Shown here in pieces: positions 17,492 to 25,631 of a stretch of 64,000 bases of DNA; positions within the stretch are counted from its first letter, which is position 1; each line of letters opens with the position of its first letter. This DNA is from Lachnospiraceae bacterium (lineage in GTDB: Bacteria; Bacillota; Clostridia; Lachnospirales; Lachnospiraceae), in NCBI GenBank assembly GCA_910575475.1, contig CAJTGD010000019.1, positions 55,957 to 119,956 of the forward strand. Direction: 5' to 3'. The notes beneath the pieces are model-generated. The model saw only the letters and a list, made by a program, of their open reading frames with translations, searched no databases and was not told the DNA's origin. Position numbers and translations under genes: made by a program.

Positions 17492-20152
17492 CTAATCTTC
17501 TTTTCTTCTAAATATGCCAACCAGTTTTGTCGTGTCTTTCAATACATCAGGTAAAACCTTATCATGAGGAAGATTACATGGCCGCAAAACACATTGAGCA
17601 CTCTTACAAATTGGTTCCGTAGCATTGCCAAACAGCTCTTGAATCACTCCATTCATTTCTTCCGTCCAATTAAACTTATTACGTTCTAACATCTCTCCTG
17701 TTATACTTATTTCATATTCTGGAAATTCTTTCTTAATTCTCTCACTCGCCCGCTCCGAATAAAAAATTGTTTTCACTATAATCTTAACATCCCTATTTTT
17801 GTCTAAAACATCTGGAATATGGTTACTATTTACCCCAAAAATATAATTTCTCTTATTACCAAAACTTCTAATTTTCTTAAGATAATAATTCAACATATCT
17901 ATTGTCGATTTACCAGATAATGCATTATCCGTCAAAAACACAATTTTAGATATCGGGACATTCATATAGAAATACTCGTCATCCTGAATTTTCAAATTTC
18001 TATTAATAGTATTACCATCAAACGCCATTCTTAGCGAACCTCTATCTCCATTTGAATAACGTTCTATAAGCAAATTTAATGTTGCCCCAACTCCATCAGG
18101 CTCCTTCGCTATAATCAAAGTATTATTTTTACTTAATTTTTCAATTTCATCTAAATATTTTTTCATCATTTTACTTGGTTCTAACACAAAGGAACAATAG
18201 AATCCTTTTAATATCATTTCTTCAAATTTGTCATACTTAACTTTATCAAATTGAAAAACCTGCATCAGCCATAGAAGTTTATATAATGCTATATTACTCA
18301 CAAATGCATCCCGATAAGTAGTACCAAGATAATTATATATACCATTATCAAACCCTATATTCGTAATAATGGTTACTAATTTATTCATATGATTGCTATC
18401 ATTCAACCATTGATTTCCTATAACAAATTTAGATGCTACCTTTGATATATTCTTAATTGTATCAACAACATCCTCATATTCTCCTAACAAATATACTTGT
18501 TTTTTATCTTTTTCATAAAAACATAATCCAGATTTTATCTTTGTGCTCTCTATATTTATACCAGATAGACTATAAATTTTATCTTCTAAAATAGTCTCAT
18601 TTGCAACTTTATATTCAAATATGTTTCCTATCCCAATTCCAATCTTTAATTCTTCAATTATTACTTCTTCATCTATATACTTCTCATTTTTTAAACTTTC
18701 GAATAAATTTTCCACTTTTCCTTCAAAAGGAACATATATAGCGTATGGCATCACTAAATGAAAATACTCTGCAAATTGCGTTTTTACCGATACTTTCTCA
18801 ATATTCATGTAATCACTTATAAATTTAGCATATTTACGTAAAGCATCTAATATTCGACCATTATGTAACTCTTCATCAAAATATATTTTTATTAACTGAT
18901 TTTGAAAAAAATCTGTTTCTGATAAATCCGTCAAAATTTTTAAACAAGTATTATCCTCATTACATAATTTTGTACAATACTCTACCAAAAAATCCAACGT
19001 CAAAACATTAATAGTTCCCACTTGTGCTATCGTAGAAGTTCTAAGTCCATTCTGATCTCTTTTTATGCGATTCCAAAATGTTTCATAAAGTGTTCTTTCT
19101 TCTTTTACTATTTTCCCTTCTGAAATTAAAAAATCATCATTTTCAGAGAAACGATTTATTAGTCTTGTATACATATTAGTTTGCACATTTACCCAAAAAA
19201 CATCTCCAAGAAAAACATTATATATCCTCTTTTCCATCAGTTCTTTCAATACCATTTGTTTACTAAAATTTGTACCATTTTCCATAATAAATGCAAAAGA
19301 ACGTGGTTCCTCATAAGCCTCTCTTTTGTATAAATAATAAAATGCTATTGCATTTTCTTCATTTTCTCCTTCAAACTTACACTCCTCTGCATTAAAATAA
19401 TCTCTATTTACATTACGGACAAGAACTTCATTTCCCCATATTGCCACAATAGTTCCATTTTTAGCACTATTAATCCCTGCATTCTCACCATACAAGATTT
19501 CTCCTCCATCACATAACATTTTAATTAAATAAATATGAAATTCTTCTGCTATTTCCAGCATTTTGCTTTTTATGGACTCTTTATCATCACCAATATGATT
19601 AACCCTGTTAAATAGTTGCAAAGAAAAGATTAGTTGCAAATAGTGCTCTTCCGTCAACTCGAACTCAGTAGCAGCGTCTTCTATCAATCTATGTATTGGA
19701 AAAACTTTCTCTCCACTATCTTCCAGTTCAAAAACCCATTTAACCTGTCCAATTACATCATTCAATTTTCTGTAAAAGTCGTAAAATTTATTATCTTGAT
19801 TTGTATCATACACATCCTTTCTATTTCGCAACCAAACCAAAAACTTAATAAAAATAACTTCTTTACACTCATAAAATCTATCTTCTTCGTCCGAAGCTAT
19901 CGCTGAAAAATAAGATACAAATTTTAAAATTTTATCAATATGTGCAGTATAATTCTGACCTTCTTGAAAGCCTACCCATTTAGTACATAGAACCCAAAAG
20001 GCATTTGCATATTCTATAATGCAATTCTTCCTTTCGTCAGTCGTAATCGTTTCGTCCAAATAAAGCTCCCATAGACTATTCATATCTGACTCTTCTGCTT
20101 TTGTTTTTACATGTAATAATAGTATATAATCATTCAATCGTTTCTTTAGCAT
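17492..20152 (-). CDS. 886-aa RT-associated protein with C-terminal phosphoribosyltransferase-like domain
   Basis: No full-length family is recognised. The N-terminal ~600 residues are mostly helical, with little to identify. Around residues 690-850 the order of segments resembles a type I phosphoribosyltransferase: a strand plus loop (NTLIIAKEPDGVGAT), then hydrophobic KIVFLTDNALSGKST (about 736-750), which lines up with the PRPP-binding loop vvlvDDviTTGaT, then an amphipathic helix and further strands. The tail CNLPHDKVLPDVLK recalls the C-terminal signature of the PRTase-CE domain described in conflict systems, as I remember it. The start codon overlaps the RT gene stop by seven bases, so the two are translated together. 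AT-rich, with codon use unlike the flanks. A role as effector or partner of the RT is inferred. Confidence 0.6.
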   Translation of the reverse strand: MLKKRLNDYILLLHVKTKAEESDMNSLWELYLDETITTDERKNCIIEYANAFWVLCTKWVGFQEGQNYTAHIDKILKFVSYFSAIASDEEDRFYECKEVIFIKFLVWLRNRKDVYDTNQDNKFYDFYRKLNDVIGQVKWVFELEDSGEKVFPIHRLIEDAATEFELTEEHYLQLIFSLQLFNRVNHIGDDKESIKSKMLEIAEEFHIYLIKMLCDGGEILYGENAGINSAKNGTIVAIWGNEVLVRNVNRDYFNAEECKFEGENEENAIAFYYLYKREAYEEPRSFAFIMENGTNFSKQMVLKELMEKRIYNVFLGDVFWVNVQTNMYTRLINRFSENDDFLISEGKIVKEERTLYETFWNRIKRDQNGLRTSTIAQVGTINVLTLDFLVEYCTKLCNEDNTCLKILTDLSETDFFQNQLIKIYFDEELHNGRILDALRKYAKFISDYMNIEKVSVKTQFAEYFHLVMPYAIYVPFEGKVENLFESLKNEKYIDEEVIIEELKIGIGIGNIFEYKVANETILEDKIYSLSGINIESTKIKSGLCFYEKDKKQVYLLGEYEDVVDTIKNISKVASKFVIGNQWLNDSNHMNKLVTIITNIGFDNGIYNYLGTTYRDAFVSNIALYKLLWLMQVFQFDKVKYDKFEEMILKGFYCSFVLEPSKMMKKYLDEIEKLSKNNTLIIAKEPDGVGATLNLLIERYSNGDRGSLRMAFDGNTINRNLKIQDDEYFYMNVPISKIVFLTDNALSGKSTIDMLNYYLKKIRSFGNKRNYIFGVNSNHIPDVLDKNRDVKIIVKTIFYSERASERIKKEFPEYEISITGEMLERNKFNWTEEMNGVIQELFGNATEPICKSAQCVLRPCNLPHDKVLPDVLKDTTKLVGIFRRKED

Positions 20153-22668
20153 TCTCTTTCTTCCTTTTCCTGTAATTTTAACTCTAACAAAATTTCTGCA
20201 TTTTGAACCTCTTCCGAAATCTCACATTTTTTTAAATATTCTTTCAAGGTTAAAATACCATCTTTATCAATATTTAAGGAAATATTATCAATACACAACA
20301 CTAGCATACATAACATATTTTTAAAATTTATGCTGTCAGCTGGAATTTTCACATAATCCCAATTGTAAAAAAAGGAATGACTCTTTGTAACATCATTAAA
20401 AATTTTATTATAAAATTTTCTAAATAATGATCCCCTGCCAAATTGAGAAGATATAATTCTTTCGTAGAATTCTTCAAAGTATTTTTCTTGCAAAGTATTG
20501 CTCACTTTATCACTAAAGATCAAATTTGCATCATTAATATCCCAATTATTTTTACGATAGATGTATCTAATATAAACATTTTCAAATTCAGCCTTATCTA
20601 TAGTATTTATCCAATTATCCTCTCTAACTTGAAAAACATCATAATTTAAATCCCGAAATTCCTGTAATTCAAGTTTGTCTACCAGAGATAGTTCTCCAAT
20701 TTTTCCATAATTTTTTGTTTTTTTTAAGTTGAGATAAAGTCCTTTTTCCTCCAAAAAGCCTGCCAAATCTCTAATAAGCATTTCTCCGTCAATAGTACTT
20801 GGAAAAAACATAAACATATCATCAACATATCTATAACTTTTAACTTCTTGGTACATACTATTACTCATAAAAAACTGAGAAATCATTTCTTCCAGTACAA
20901 TCTCTGCCAATACTCTAGCATATGCAGGTCCTTGAGGCACTCCACGTAAATCTCCAACACTTTCAAGCATTATTTTTTCATTTATAGAATTTAAGTATTT
21001 ATATATATTTTTAAATTTTTCATATTGCTTTATCTTTTTATGCTGCAATATGTTTTCAAACATTGTTTGAAGATATATATTATCATAAAAACCCTTAATA
21101 TCCATTTTTGCACAAACGTAATTCTCAAATATAGGATAAGAAAAGTATTGCGAAATATCATTTTTAAAACGCATCCACGAGCTTATCCATGGATAAAAGA
21201 CATCCCCTCCAATACCAAAATTCAAATGATAACTATATGAAGAATAATCTTTCTGTAGATACATTATCATTTTATTAACCAATGCTGTTGTGATCACACG
21301 TTCCTGTGCACCCAAAGAGATTAATATGCGTTGTTTATCTTCTTCGTTTCTTATATATTTCCTAAATTCAATCTTAGAAGGCACACTATATTTACCACTT
21401 TCTATCTTACTAATAATTTCTTCTATTTTGCAATAATCATAATACGAAAAAGAATTAAGTTTATATAATGTCTGCAAATGATATACCTCATCATTATACA
21501 TAAAATAATTTATTTCCTTTTCTATAATATTCTCCACAAAATTAATTTTATTTGAAAAATCATTTACATTCGATATATGGTATGGAATATCTAATGCTTT
21601 AAAAATATACTCATCAATAAACATGTCCCTTTTTTCTATAGGACAATTCCTATTATTATACAATTCATATAAATAATTAAATGTTATTGGAAAATAATAT
21701 TTTTTATATTTCGCTATCATACTATGAGTAATCTGCGAATTATAATTCTGTTGCTTTTTCAGAATTTCCAATAAAAGTTGTTCTCCATTTTCCATATGTC
21801 CAAATACACCCAACAGAACAACACGTTCAAGACTTGTCAATCTGCCATCTGCTATATGAAGCCAAATACTACTTAAAATTTCATCTAAAACAAATACCTC
21901 TCTAATTTCATCTAATGATATTTCCCGTTTACCTACCAATATTTTTTTATGATATTTTATAATATTCTCGGTTGATATTTTTTGCGTAATAGCTAATTTA
22001 TCAACAATCTGTTCAATTGAATTTTTTTTGATTCCTTCAAGAAACGTCAATTGATTGCTCAAAAACTTTTCATCCAAACTCTCAACAGAGTTAAATTGAT
22101 CTTCATCTTTATCGATAAAATATGAATATGTCCCTAACTGATGGCGTGACAAAGGAAGTTTAACTTGCAATCCATATTTATTATTTACTTTTCCGCTTCC
22201 CGTTTTGGGAAAACAATCTAAACCAAACCTTCCGTCCATCACTATTTTATAATAAAAACTATCCCTAAGTTTAGTCACTATAGTAAATGCTAGATCTTTT
22301 GTTATCACCTGATCTAGAAAAATCCACACATGAATTCCTCTTCTACCGGAAAATTCCAACAAATAACTTATATGCAATTCTTCCAATTTCGAAATCAAAG
22401 CATCTACATATTCTCTTTTTAGGATTTTTAATTCATCCCTATTTTGATTTTTACAATCAAAATCAAAGCAAATCCACCTCAACTTATTTTGGTTTGTTTG
22501 CTGCTGATATGTTCCTATCGAATGTCCTCCTCGCAACATTTCTTCAATTAATGATACTGTAATTGGTGATTTTACAGTAAAATATTTTGATTTTTCCTGT
22601 TGTATAGCGGCAACACTTGTATTTACAACAAAATTCTCATATAATTTCTCTGCTACCTTTTTATACAT
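20146..22668 (-). CDS. AEP primase-reverse transcriptase fusion protein
   Basis: An 840-aa fusion. The N-terminal archaeo-eukaryotic primase fold shows metal-binding FDFD (68-71), SGRRGIHVWIF (107-117) and KLPLSRH (170-176), the three motifs of AEP enzymes. After a helical linker (about 230-440) comes a reverse transcriptase: motif A KMDIKGFYDNI with Asp523, motif B GVPQG (576-580), catalytic YVDD (614-617) and LNLKKTK (647-653). The final ~150 residues are a helical thumb-like region. No maturase or endonuclease domain is visible, so it is not a normal group II intron protein. AEP-RT fusions are known among the UG/DRT defence RTs (the UG10/DRT7 group, as I recall). GAAGGG precedes ATG 22668. 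All catalytic residues appear intact, so it should be active. Confidence 0.85.
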   Translation of the reverse strand: MYKKVAEKLYENFVVNTSVAAIQQEKSKYFTVKSPITVSLIEEMLRGGHSIGTYQQQTNQNKLRWICFDFDCKNQNRDELKILKREYVDALISKLEELHISYLLEFSGRRGIHVWIFLDQVITKDLAFTIVTKLRDSFYYKIVMDGRFGLDCFPKTGSGKVNNKYGLQVKLPLSRHQLGTYSYFIDKDEDQFNSVESLDEKFLSNQLTFLEGIKKNSIEQIVDKLAITQKISTENIIKYHKKILVGKREISLDEIREVFVLDEILSSIWLHIADGRLTSLERVVLLGVFGHMENGEQLLLEILKKQQNYNSQITHSMIAKYKKYYFPITFNYLYELYNNRNCPIEKRDMFIDEYIFKALDIPYHISNVNDFSNKINFVENIIEKEINYFMYNDEVYHLQTLYKLNSFSYYDYCKIEEIISKIESGKYSVPSKIEFRKYIRNEEDKQRILISLGAQERVITTALVNKMIMYLQKDYSSYSYHLNFGIGGDVFYPWISSWMRFKNDISQYFSYPIFENYVCAKMDIKGFYDNIYLQTMFENILQHKKIKQYEKFKNIYKYLNSINEKIMLESVGDLRGVPQGPAYARVLAEIVLEEMISQFFMSNSMYQEVKSYRYVDDMFMFFPSTIDGEMLIRDLAGFLEEKGLYLNLKKTKNYGKIGELSLVDKLELQEFRDLNYDVFQVREDNWINTIDKAEFENVYIRYIYRKNNWDINDANLIFSDKVSNTLQEKYFEEFYERIISSQFGRGSLFRKFYNKIFNDVTKSHSFFYNWDYVKIPADSINFKNMLCMLVLCIDNISLNIDKDGILTLKEYLKKCEISEEVQNAEILLELKLQEKEEREC

Positions 22669-22958
22669 AATATTCCCTTCATAATCTGGAATTCACCAGT
22701 TCTTTTCTAAATCCTTATCTGATTTTCAATCAAGGTTTTTTCAAAATAAAAAATTATTGTTTCTTTGTATTTACTATCCATTATCCTTTCTCTTAGAATA
22801 TCTTCTCTCTACAGCCACTTCTTCTTTCAAACAACATATTTACTTCGTGAGTATAGTCGTTTCTAAAACATCTGCCTTGTGTGTCAGATTATTTCCTAAA
22901 AATAGCACCTTAAACAACTCTATAGCAATAGAAAGGACATTTTTTGCTATAAGTAATT
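22669..22958 (-). other. AT-rich leader region of the RT operon, possible non-coding RNA
   Basis: About 290 bases between the nuclease terminator and the RT start hold no credible gene. An inverted repeat TATAGCAA...TTGCTATA occurs at 22921-22951. Several defence RTs use a structured RNA from just such a position, but nothing here proves one. Confidence 0.35.
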
Positions 22959-22987
22959 GGGGAAATGGCCCACCTCACCATTTCCCC
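22959..22987 (-). terminator. Terminator of the Rpn nuclease gene
   Basis: A perfect 10-bp stem (22959-22968 with 22978-22987) lies 35 bases after the stop codon of the leftward gene. The minus-strand sequence after the stem is only moderately T-rich. Confidence 0.6.
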
Positions 22988-23021
22988 GATTCTAATCTTA
23001 ATGAAAATATCTACGCTCCTT

Positions 23022-23951
23022 TTACACCATCTGAAGCCCTGCAAGCAACTCCACTTCTGCAATATCAAGCCCTGAATATTTCGCAACCTTATCAATCGAC
23101 AATTCACCATCCTGCAACATTCTGAGCGCCGCCTCTTTTTTAGCCTCATCTTTCCCTTTATCTATACCTTTTTTCAAGATTGTCCTTGCTTCTGTCTCAA
23201 TTAACGCTCCACCCATCATTCCACCTATCTCTTTCTGCACATTCTCATACTTCTGTGCGATTTCTTTAATCACATCCCCGGAAAGTTCTATAATCGTACG
23301 TTTGTCAAATGCCCCAATAATCCCTTCCTGTTCCAGTTTATTAAGCCTTTCCAAAATATCCTGATACTCTGCTTTCAGTTCTGTCAATTTCTCTTTATTA
23401 CTATTATACACCTGAAAGTTCTTTTCATGTGAAAAAATATAAAATGGAATTAACAATAACAGTCCTTTTGAAAAAATATCTTCCAGAATATATTCCTGTA
23501 CCTTCATAATCGGTACATCATACTCCACAGTACCACCCGGAGTTTTTATCACATATCGCATTTTATCAGGTGTCTTTTTATAATTCCTTAGATATAGGAC
23601 CGCTGTATTTGGAAATGTCACTGTTAATGTTTCATTGACGACTTCACCTTCATCTAACGCAATCTGCGCATCATACTCAAACAACCGAATTGTCATCCGC
23701 CCATCCGGCAGGCTGCTCTCACATTCCAGATGGTATTTTTTCTTTTTCTTTCCATATATTATGAAATTAGTATCCGTTATTCTTTCCTGATTCGCTGAAT
23801 CCTGTTGTTCAATAAAATGTTCATTGGGATGAAACTCTATTATTTCATTTCCTGTATAGTCTTCCTTGAAAACCTCATTGATTACCGGAATAATCATTTG
23901 TCGGCAATCATTTAAAATTGTCCGAAATGCTCCATCATATATATTTCCCAT
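23022..23951 (-). CDS. Rpn/PD-(D/E)XK family nuclease-transposase-like protein
   Basis: A 309-aa member of the widespread Rpn (PDDEXK) group of recombination-promoting nucleases. Candidate active-site residues are Asp in RITDTNF and the acidic pair in HLECESS. A coiled-coil Lys/Glu region (about 180-270) and a C-terminal SIDKVAKYSGLDIAEVELL helix pair are also typical, the latter like the helical tails of these proteins. ATG 23951 is chosen because GGAGG stands seven bases upstream; a TTG two codons earlier would lie too close. These genes are numerous in Lachnospiraceae and mobile. Its position next to the RT operon may be coincidence or part of the same island. Confidence 0.85.
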   Translation of the reverse strand: MGNIYDGAFRTILNDCRQMIIPVINEVFKEDYTGNEIIEFHPNEHFIEQQDSANQERITDTNFIIYGKKKKKYHLECESSLPDGRMTIRLFEYDAQIALDEGEVVNETLTVTFPNTAVLYLRNYKKTPDKMRYVIKTPGGTVEYDVPIMKVQEYILEDIFSKGLLLLIPFYIFSHEKNFQVYNSNKEKLTELKAEYQDILERLNKLEQEGIIGAFDKRTIIELSGDVIKEIAQKYENVQKEIGGMMGGALIETEARTILKKGIDKGKDEAKKEAALRMLQDGELSIDKVAKYSGLDIAEVELLAGLQMV

Positions 23952-24152
23952 ACGCAATCCTCCGTATTTCTTATTTACATCATATCATTATCATATTTGT
24001 ATACGCAACTATATTTGAAATACAATTTGCATTTTTCATATCTTATATGTTTATTTCATTCGATTTATCCTGAATTAACCTATAATAAGCACTTTATTCG
24101 ACACCATACATCACAAAATAAAGCGCATATTATCCCCAAAAACTACTCCATT

Positions 24153-24308
24153 CTACCCCGGCAGACTATTTTCGACGCAGACCGCCCCATATCCCACCTG
24201 CGGATTCGGATACACGTCAAACCCCGGCAGTTCCCTCGCCCCGCGTCTTAAATACGCCTTCACCTTCTCCCCATACAGATAAGGATCATTCCCCTTCACG
24301 ATCCCCTC
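24153..24308 (-). pseudogene. 3' remnant of a subtilase gene (fragment B)
   Basis: About 51 codons, from GIVKGNDPYLYGEKVKAYL to ENSLPG and TAG, match the C-terminus of the intact subtilase (25632) almost residue for residue. Non-coding homology continues past the stop: the AATAAGCACTTTATTCGACA terminator segment near 24085 also matches 25563. The upstream end stops at about 24309, where junction element copy 2 begins. The rest of 23952-24412 holds no other gene. Confidence 0.85.
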
Positions 24309-24310
24309 TC

Positions 24311-24362
24311 ATGTTAAGTTAATGTCACAAACTTTTTACTTTTCCCTACGCAAAATCCCCGG
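24311..24362. repeat. Junction element, copy 2
   Basis: Matches 17145-17197 over about 50 bases (ATGTTAAGTTAATGTCACAA and onward), again directly at a broken subtilase end and in the same orientation. The two copies bracket the AT-rich island. Confidence 0.6.
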
Positions 24363-24412
24363 AAGCCGCTCCAGGCATAGCTTATTTTAACTGCCTGTGC
24401 AATGAGACTGCT

Positions 24413-24841
24413 TTAAGAATTCCGTGCGCAATCAGGACCATTTTCTTCTCTTGCCCGGATCAGTTCATTGATCTCCTCTGCCTGGATTTCCTGCCGCTTA
24501 CGAAAATACCAGAAGATAAACCCATCAGTAAATAAAAAGGTTACCGTAAAAGACACAAAGATGGAAACATCCATGCCCTTCCAGAAGAACATCCTGGAAA
24601 TAAACAGTGACAGCAGATACAACGCCACCGACTCTGCTATGCAGTAATGACTCCATTTCCGGAATTCTATTCTGCTGATCAGCGCATCTATGAGCTGGCA
24701 TGCAGCAATCCACACAAACAAAATCAGTGGGAAGGAGGAAACTTCATTCCCCCACAGCAGATTAAGCCCCCAGTTTGCAAGCACGATCAGGGTAAAGCAG
24801 ATACAAGTAGACGGAATCCAGTTCCATAAAAGATTTTTCAT
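24413..24841 (-). CDS. DUF3021 family membrane protein
   Basis: A 142-aa protein with four predicted TM helices (about 12-30, 38-56, 68-86, 93-112) and a charged cytoplasmic tail rich in Glu. The DUF3021 family is nearly always paired with a LytTR regulator; here the genes overlap by four bases (ATGA). The pair is thought to work as a membrane-sensor or inhibitor and transcription-factor module; the signal is unknown. Confidence 0.85.
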   Translation of the reverse strand: MKNLLWNWIPSTCICFTLIVLANWGLNLLWGNEVSSFPLILFVWIAACQLIDALISRIEFRKWSHYCIAESVALYLLSLFISRMFFWKGMDVSIFVSFTVTFLFTDGFIFWYFRKRQEIQAEEINELIRAREENGPDCARNS

Positions 24842-25284
24842 AAATTTTCTCCTTTCAGCTTATTTTTCAATAGTTCAATGTAATTACGGGTAACGATCTG
24901 GGTTTCCCCATTCACCAAAAAGACTTCCAGCCGATGATTATAAAGCGTGCGCACGCTTTTCAAATAATCGGTGTTGATGATGCAGTTTTTGCTGATCCTT
25001 ATAAAAGAAGTATGGAGCAGTTTTTCTTCCAGCGCAGTCAGCGTATCCCGGCAGAAGTAAACCTCCTTTTCCAGATAAAGAAAGGTTTTCCCGTCCGCAG
25101 AATCCATAAAATAAATTTGTTCCAGCGGAATCCGGTACTCCTTCCCTTCCTGATACCCCGTTAAGGAAAAGCCATGCTGCCGGATCAGCTCAATCAAATG
25201 ACGGAGCCTTCCATCCACATGAGCGCAATTGATAATAATTTCTGTTTCGGAAACCGCAAGATCCTGATGGATAGTCAGCTTCAT
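24838..25284 (-). CDS. LytTR DNA-binding regulator
   Basis: A 148-aa protein with a short N-terminal region and a LytTR domain (about 45-145), including IYFMDSADGKTFLYL, FIRISKNCIINTDYLKSV and VTRNYIELLKNKL. There is no receiver domain, so control must come from its partner DUF3021 or from autoregulation. AAGGAGGAG lies before ATG 25284. Confidence 0.92.
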   Translation of the reverse strand: MKLTIHQDLAVSETEIIINCAHVDGRLRHLIELIRQHGFSLTGYQEGKEYRIPLEQIYFMDSADGKTFLYLEKEVYFCRDTLTALEEKLLHTSFIRISKNCIINTDYLKSVRTLYNHRLEVFLVNGETQIVTRNYIELLKNKLKGENL

Positions 25285-25314
25285 TTTTCTCCTCCTTCCT
25301 GCCTCGGCAAAACT

Positions 25315-25343
25315 ATCGTATCACCCAGGCGCCGGTAAAACAA
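25315..25343 (-). promoter_or_regulatory. Putative promoter of the LytTR-DUF3021 operon
   Basis: On the minus strand, TTGTTT (25338-25343) and TACGAT (25315-25320) are 17 bases apart, about 30 bases before the LytTR start codon. A GC-rich hairpin stands immediately upstream. Confidence 0.5.
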
Positions 25344-25344
25344 T

Positions 25345-25376
25345 ACCCCGGCAGGCAAGATGCCCTATGCCGGGGT
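25345..25376. terminator. GC-rich stem-loop upstream of the LytTR promoter
   Basis: ACCCCGGCA (25345-25353) pairs perfectly with 25368-25376. T-rich sequence follows on both strands, so it may end transcripts from the right and insulate the LytTR operon. Confidence 0.6.
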
Positions 25377-25415
25377 GAAATACCTTTTTTATTCCCTTTT
25401 CCTAATACTATGGTT

Positions 25416-25562
25416 TTACGGTATTGGATACCGGATGGAACACACCTTCCGCCCTGCTCCTACGTTCAGCGCCATCGTCCCCACTCCACATTCCTGATAA
25501 CCTCCAAATCTAATATTATTAAAAAAGGGATCCTGTAGGTGTATTAAATCCAAACAATGCAT
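25416..25562 (-). other. 48-codon open frame, possible gene remnant
   Basis: A leftward frame from ATG 25562 to TAA 25416 encodes a peptide with FGGYQECGVGTMALNVGAG, which looks like real protein sequence rather than chance. No ribosome-binding site precedes it and it overlaps the subtilase terminator, so it is best seen as the tail of a lost gene. Confidence 0.3.
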
Positions 25563-25563
25563 A

Positions 25564-25609
25564 ATAAGCACTTTATTCGACAATATATATGCCAAAACAA
25601 AGTGCTTAT
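25564..25609 (-). terminator. Terminator of the subtilase gene
   Basis: An 11-bp perfect stem, ATAAGCACTTT (25564-25574) with its complement (25599-25609), lies 23 bases after the stop codon. A decayed copy survives behind fragment B near 24085. Confidence 0.65.
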
Positions 25610-25631
25610 TCTCCTAAAAATCTATTCTCTT

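Noticed and set aside
20146..22668. Group II intron or CRISPR-associated RT
   Set aside because: No maturase X domain, no endonuclease, no Cas1/Cas6 fusion and no array; the N-terminal AEP domain points elsewhere.
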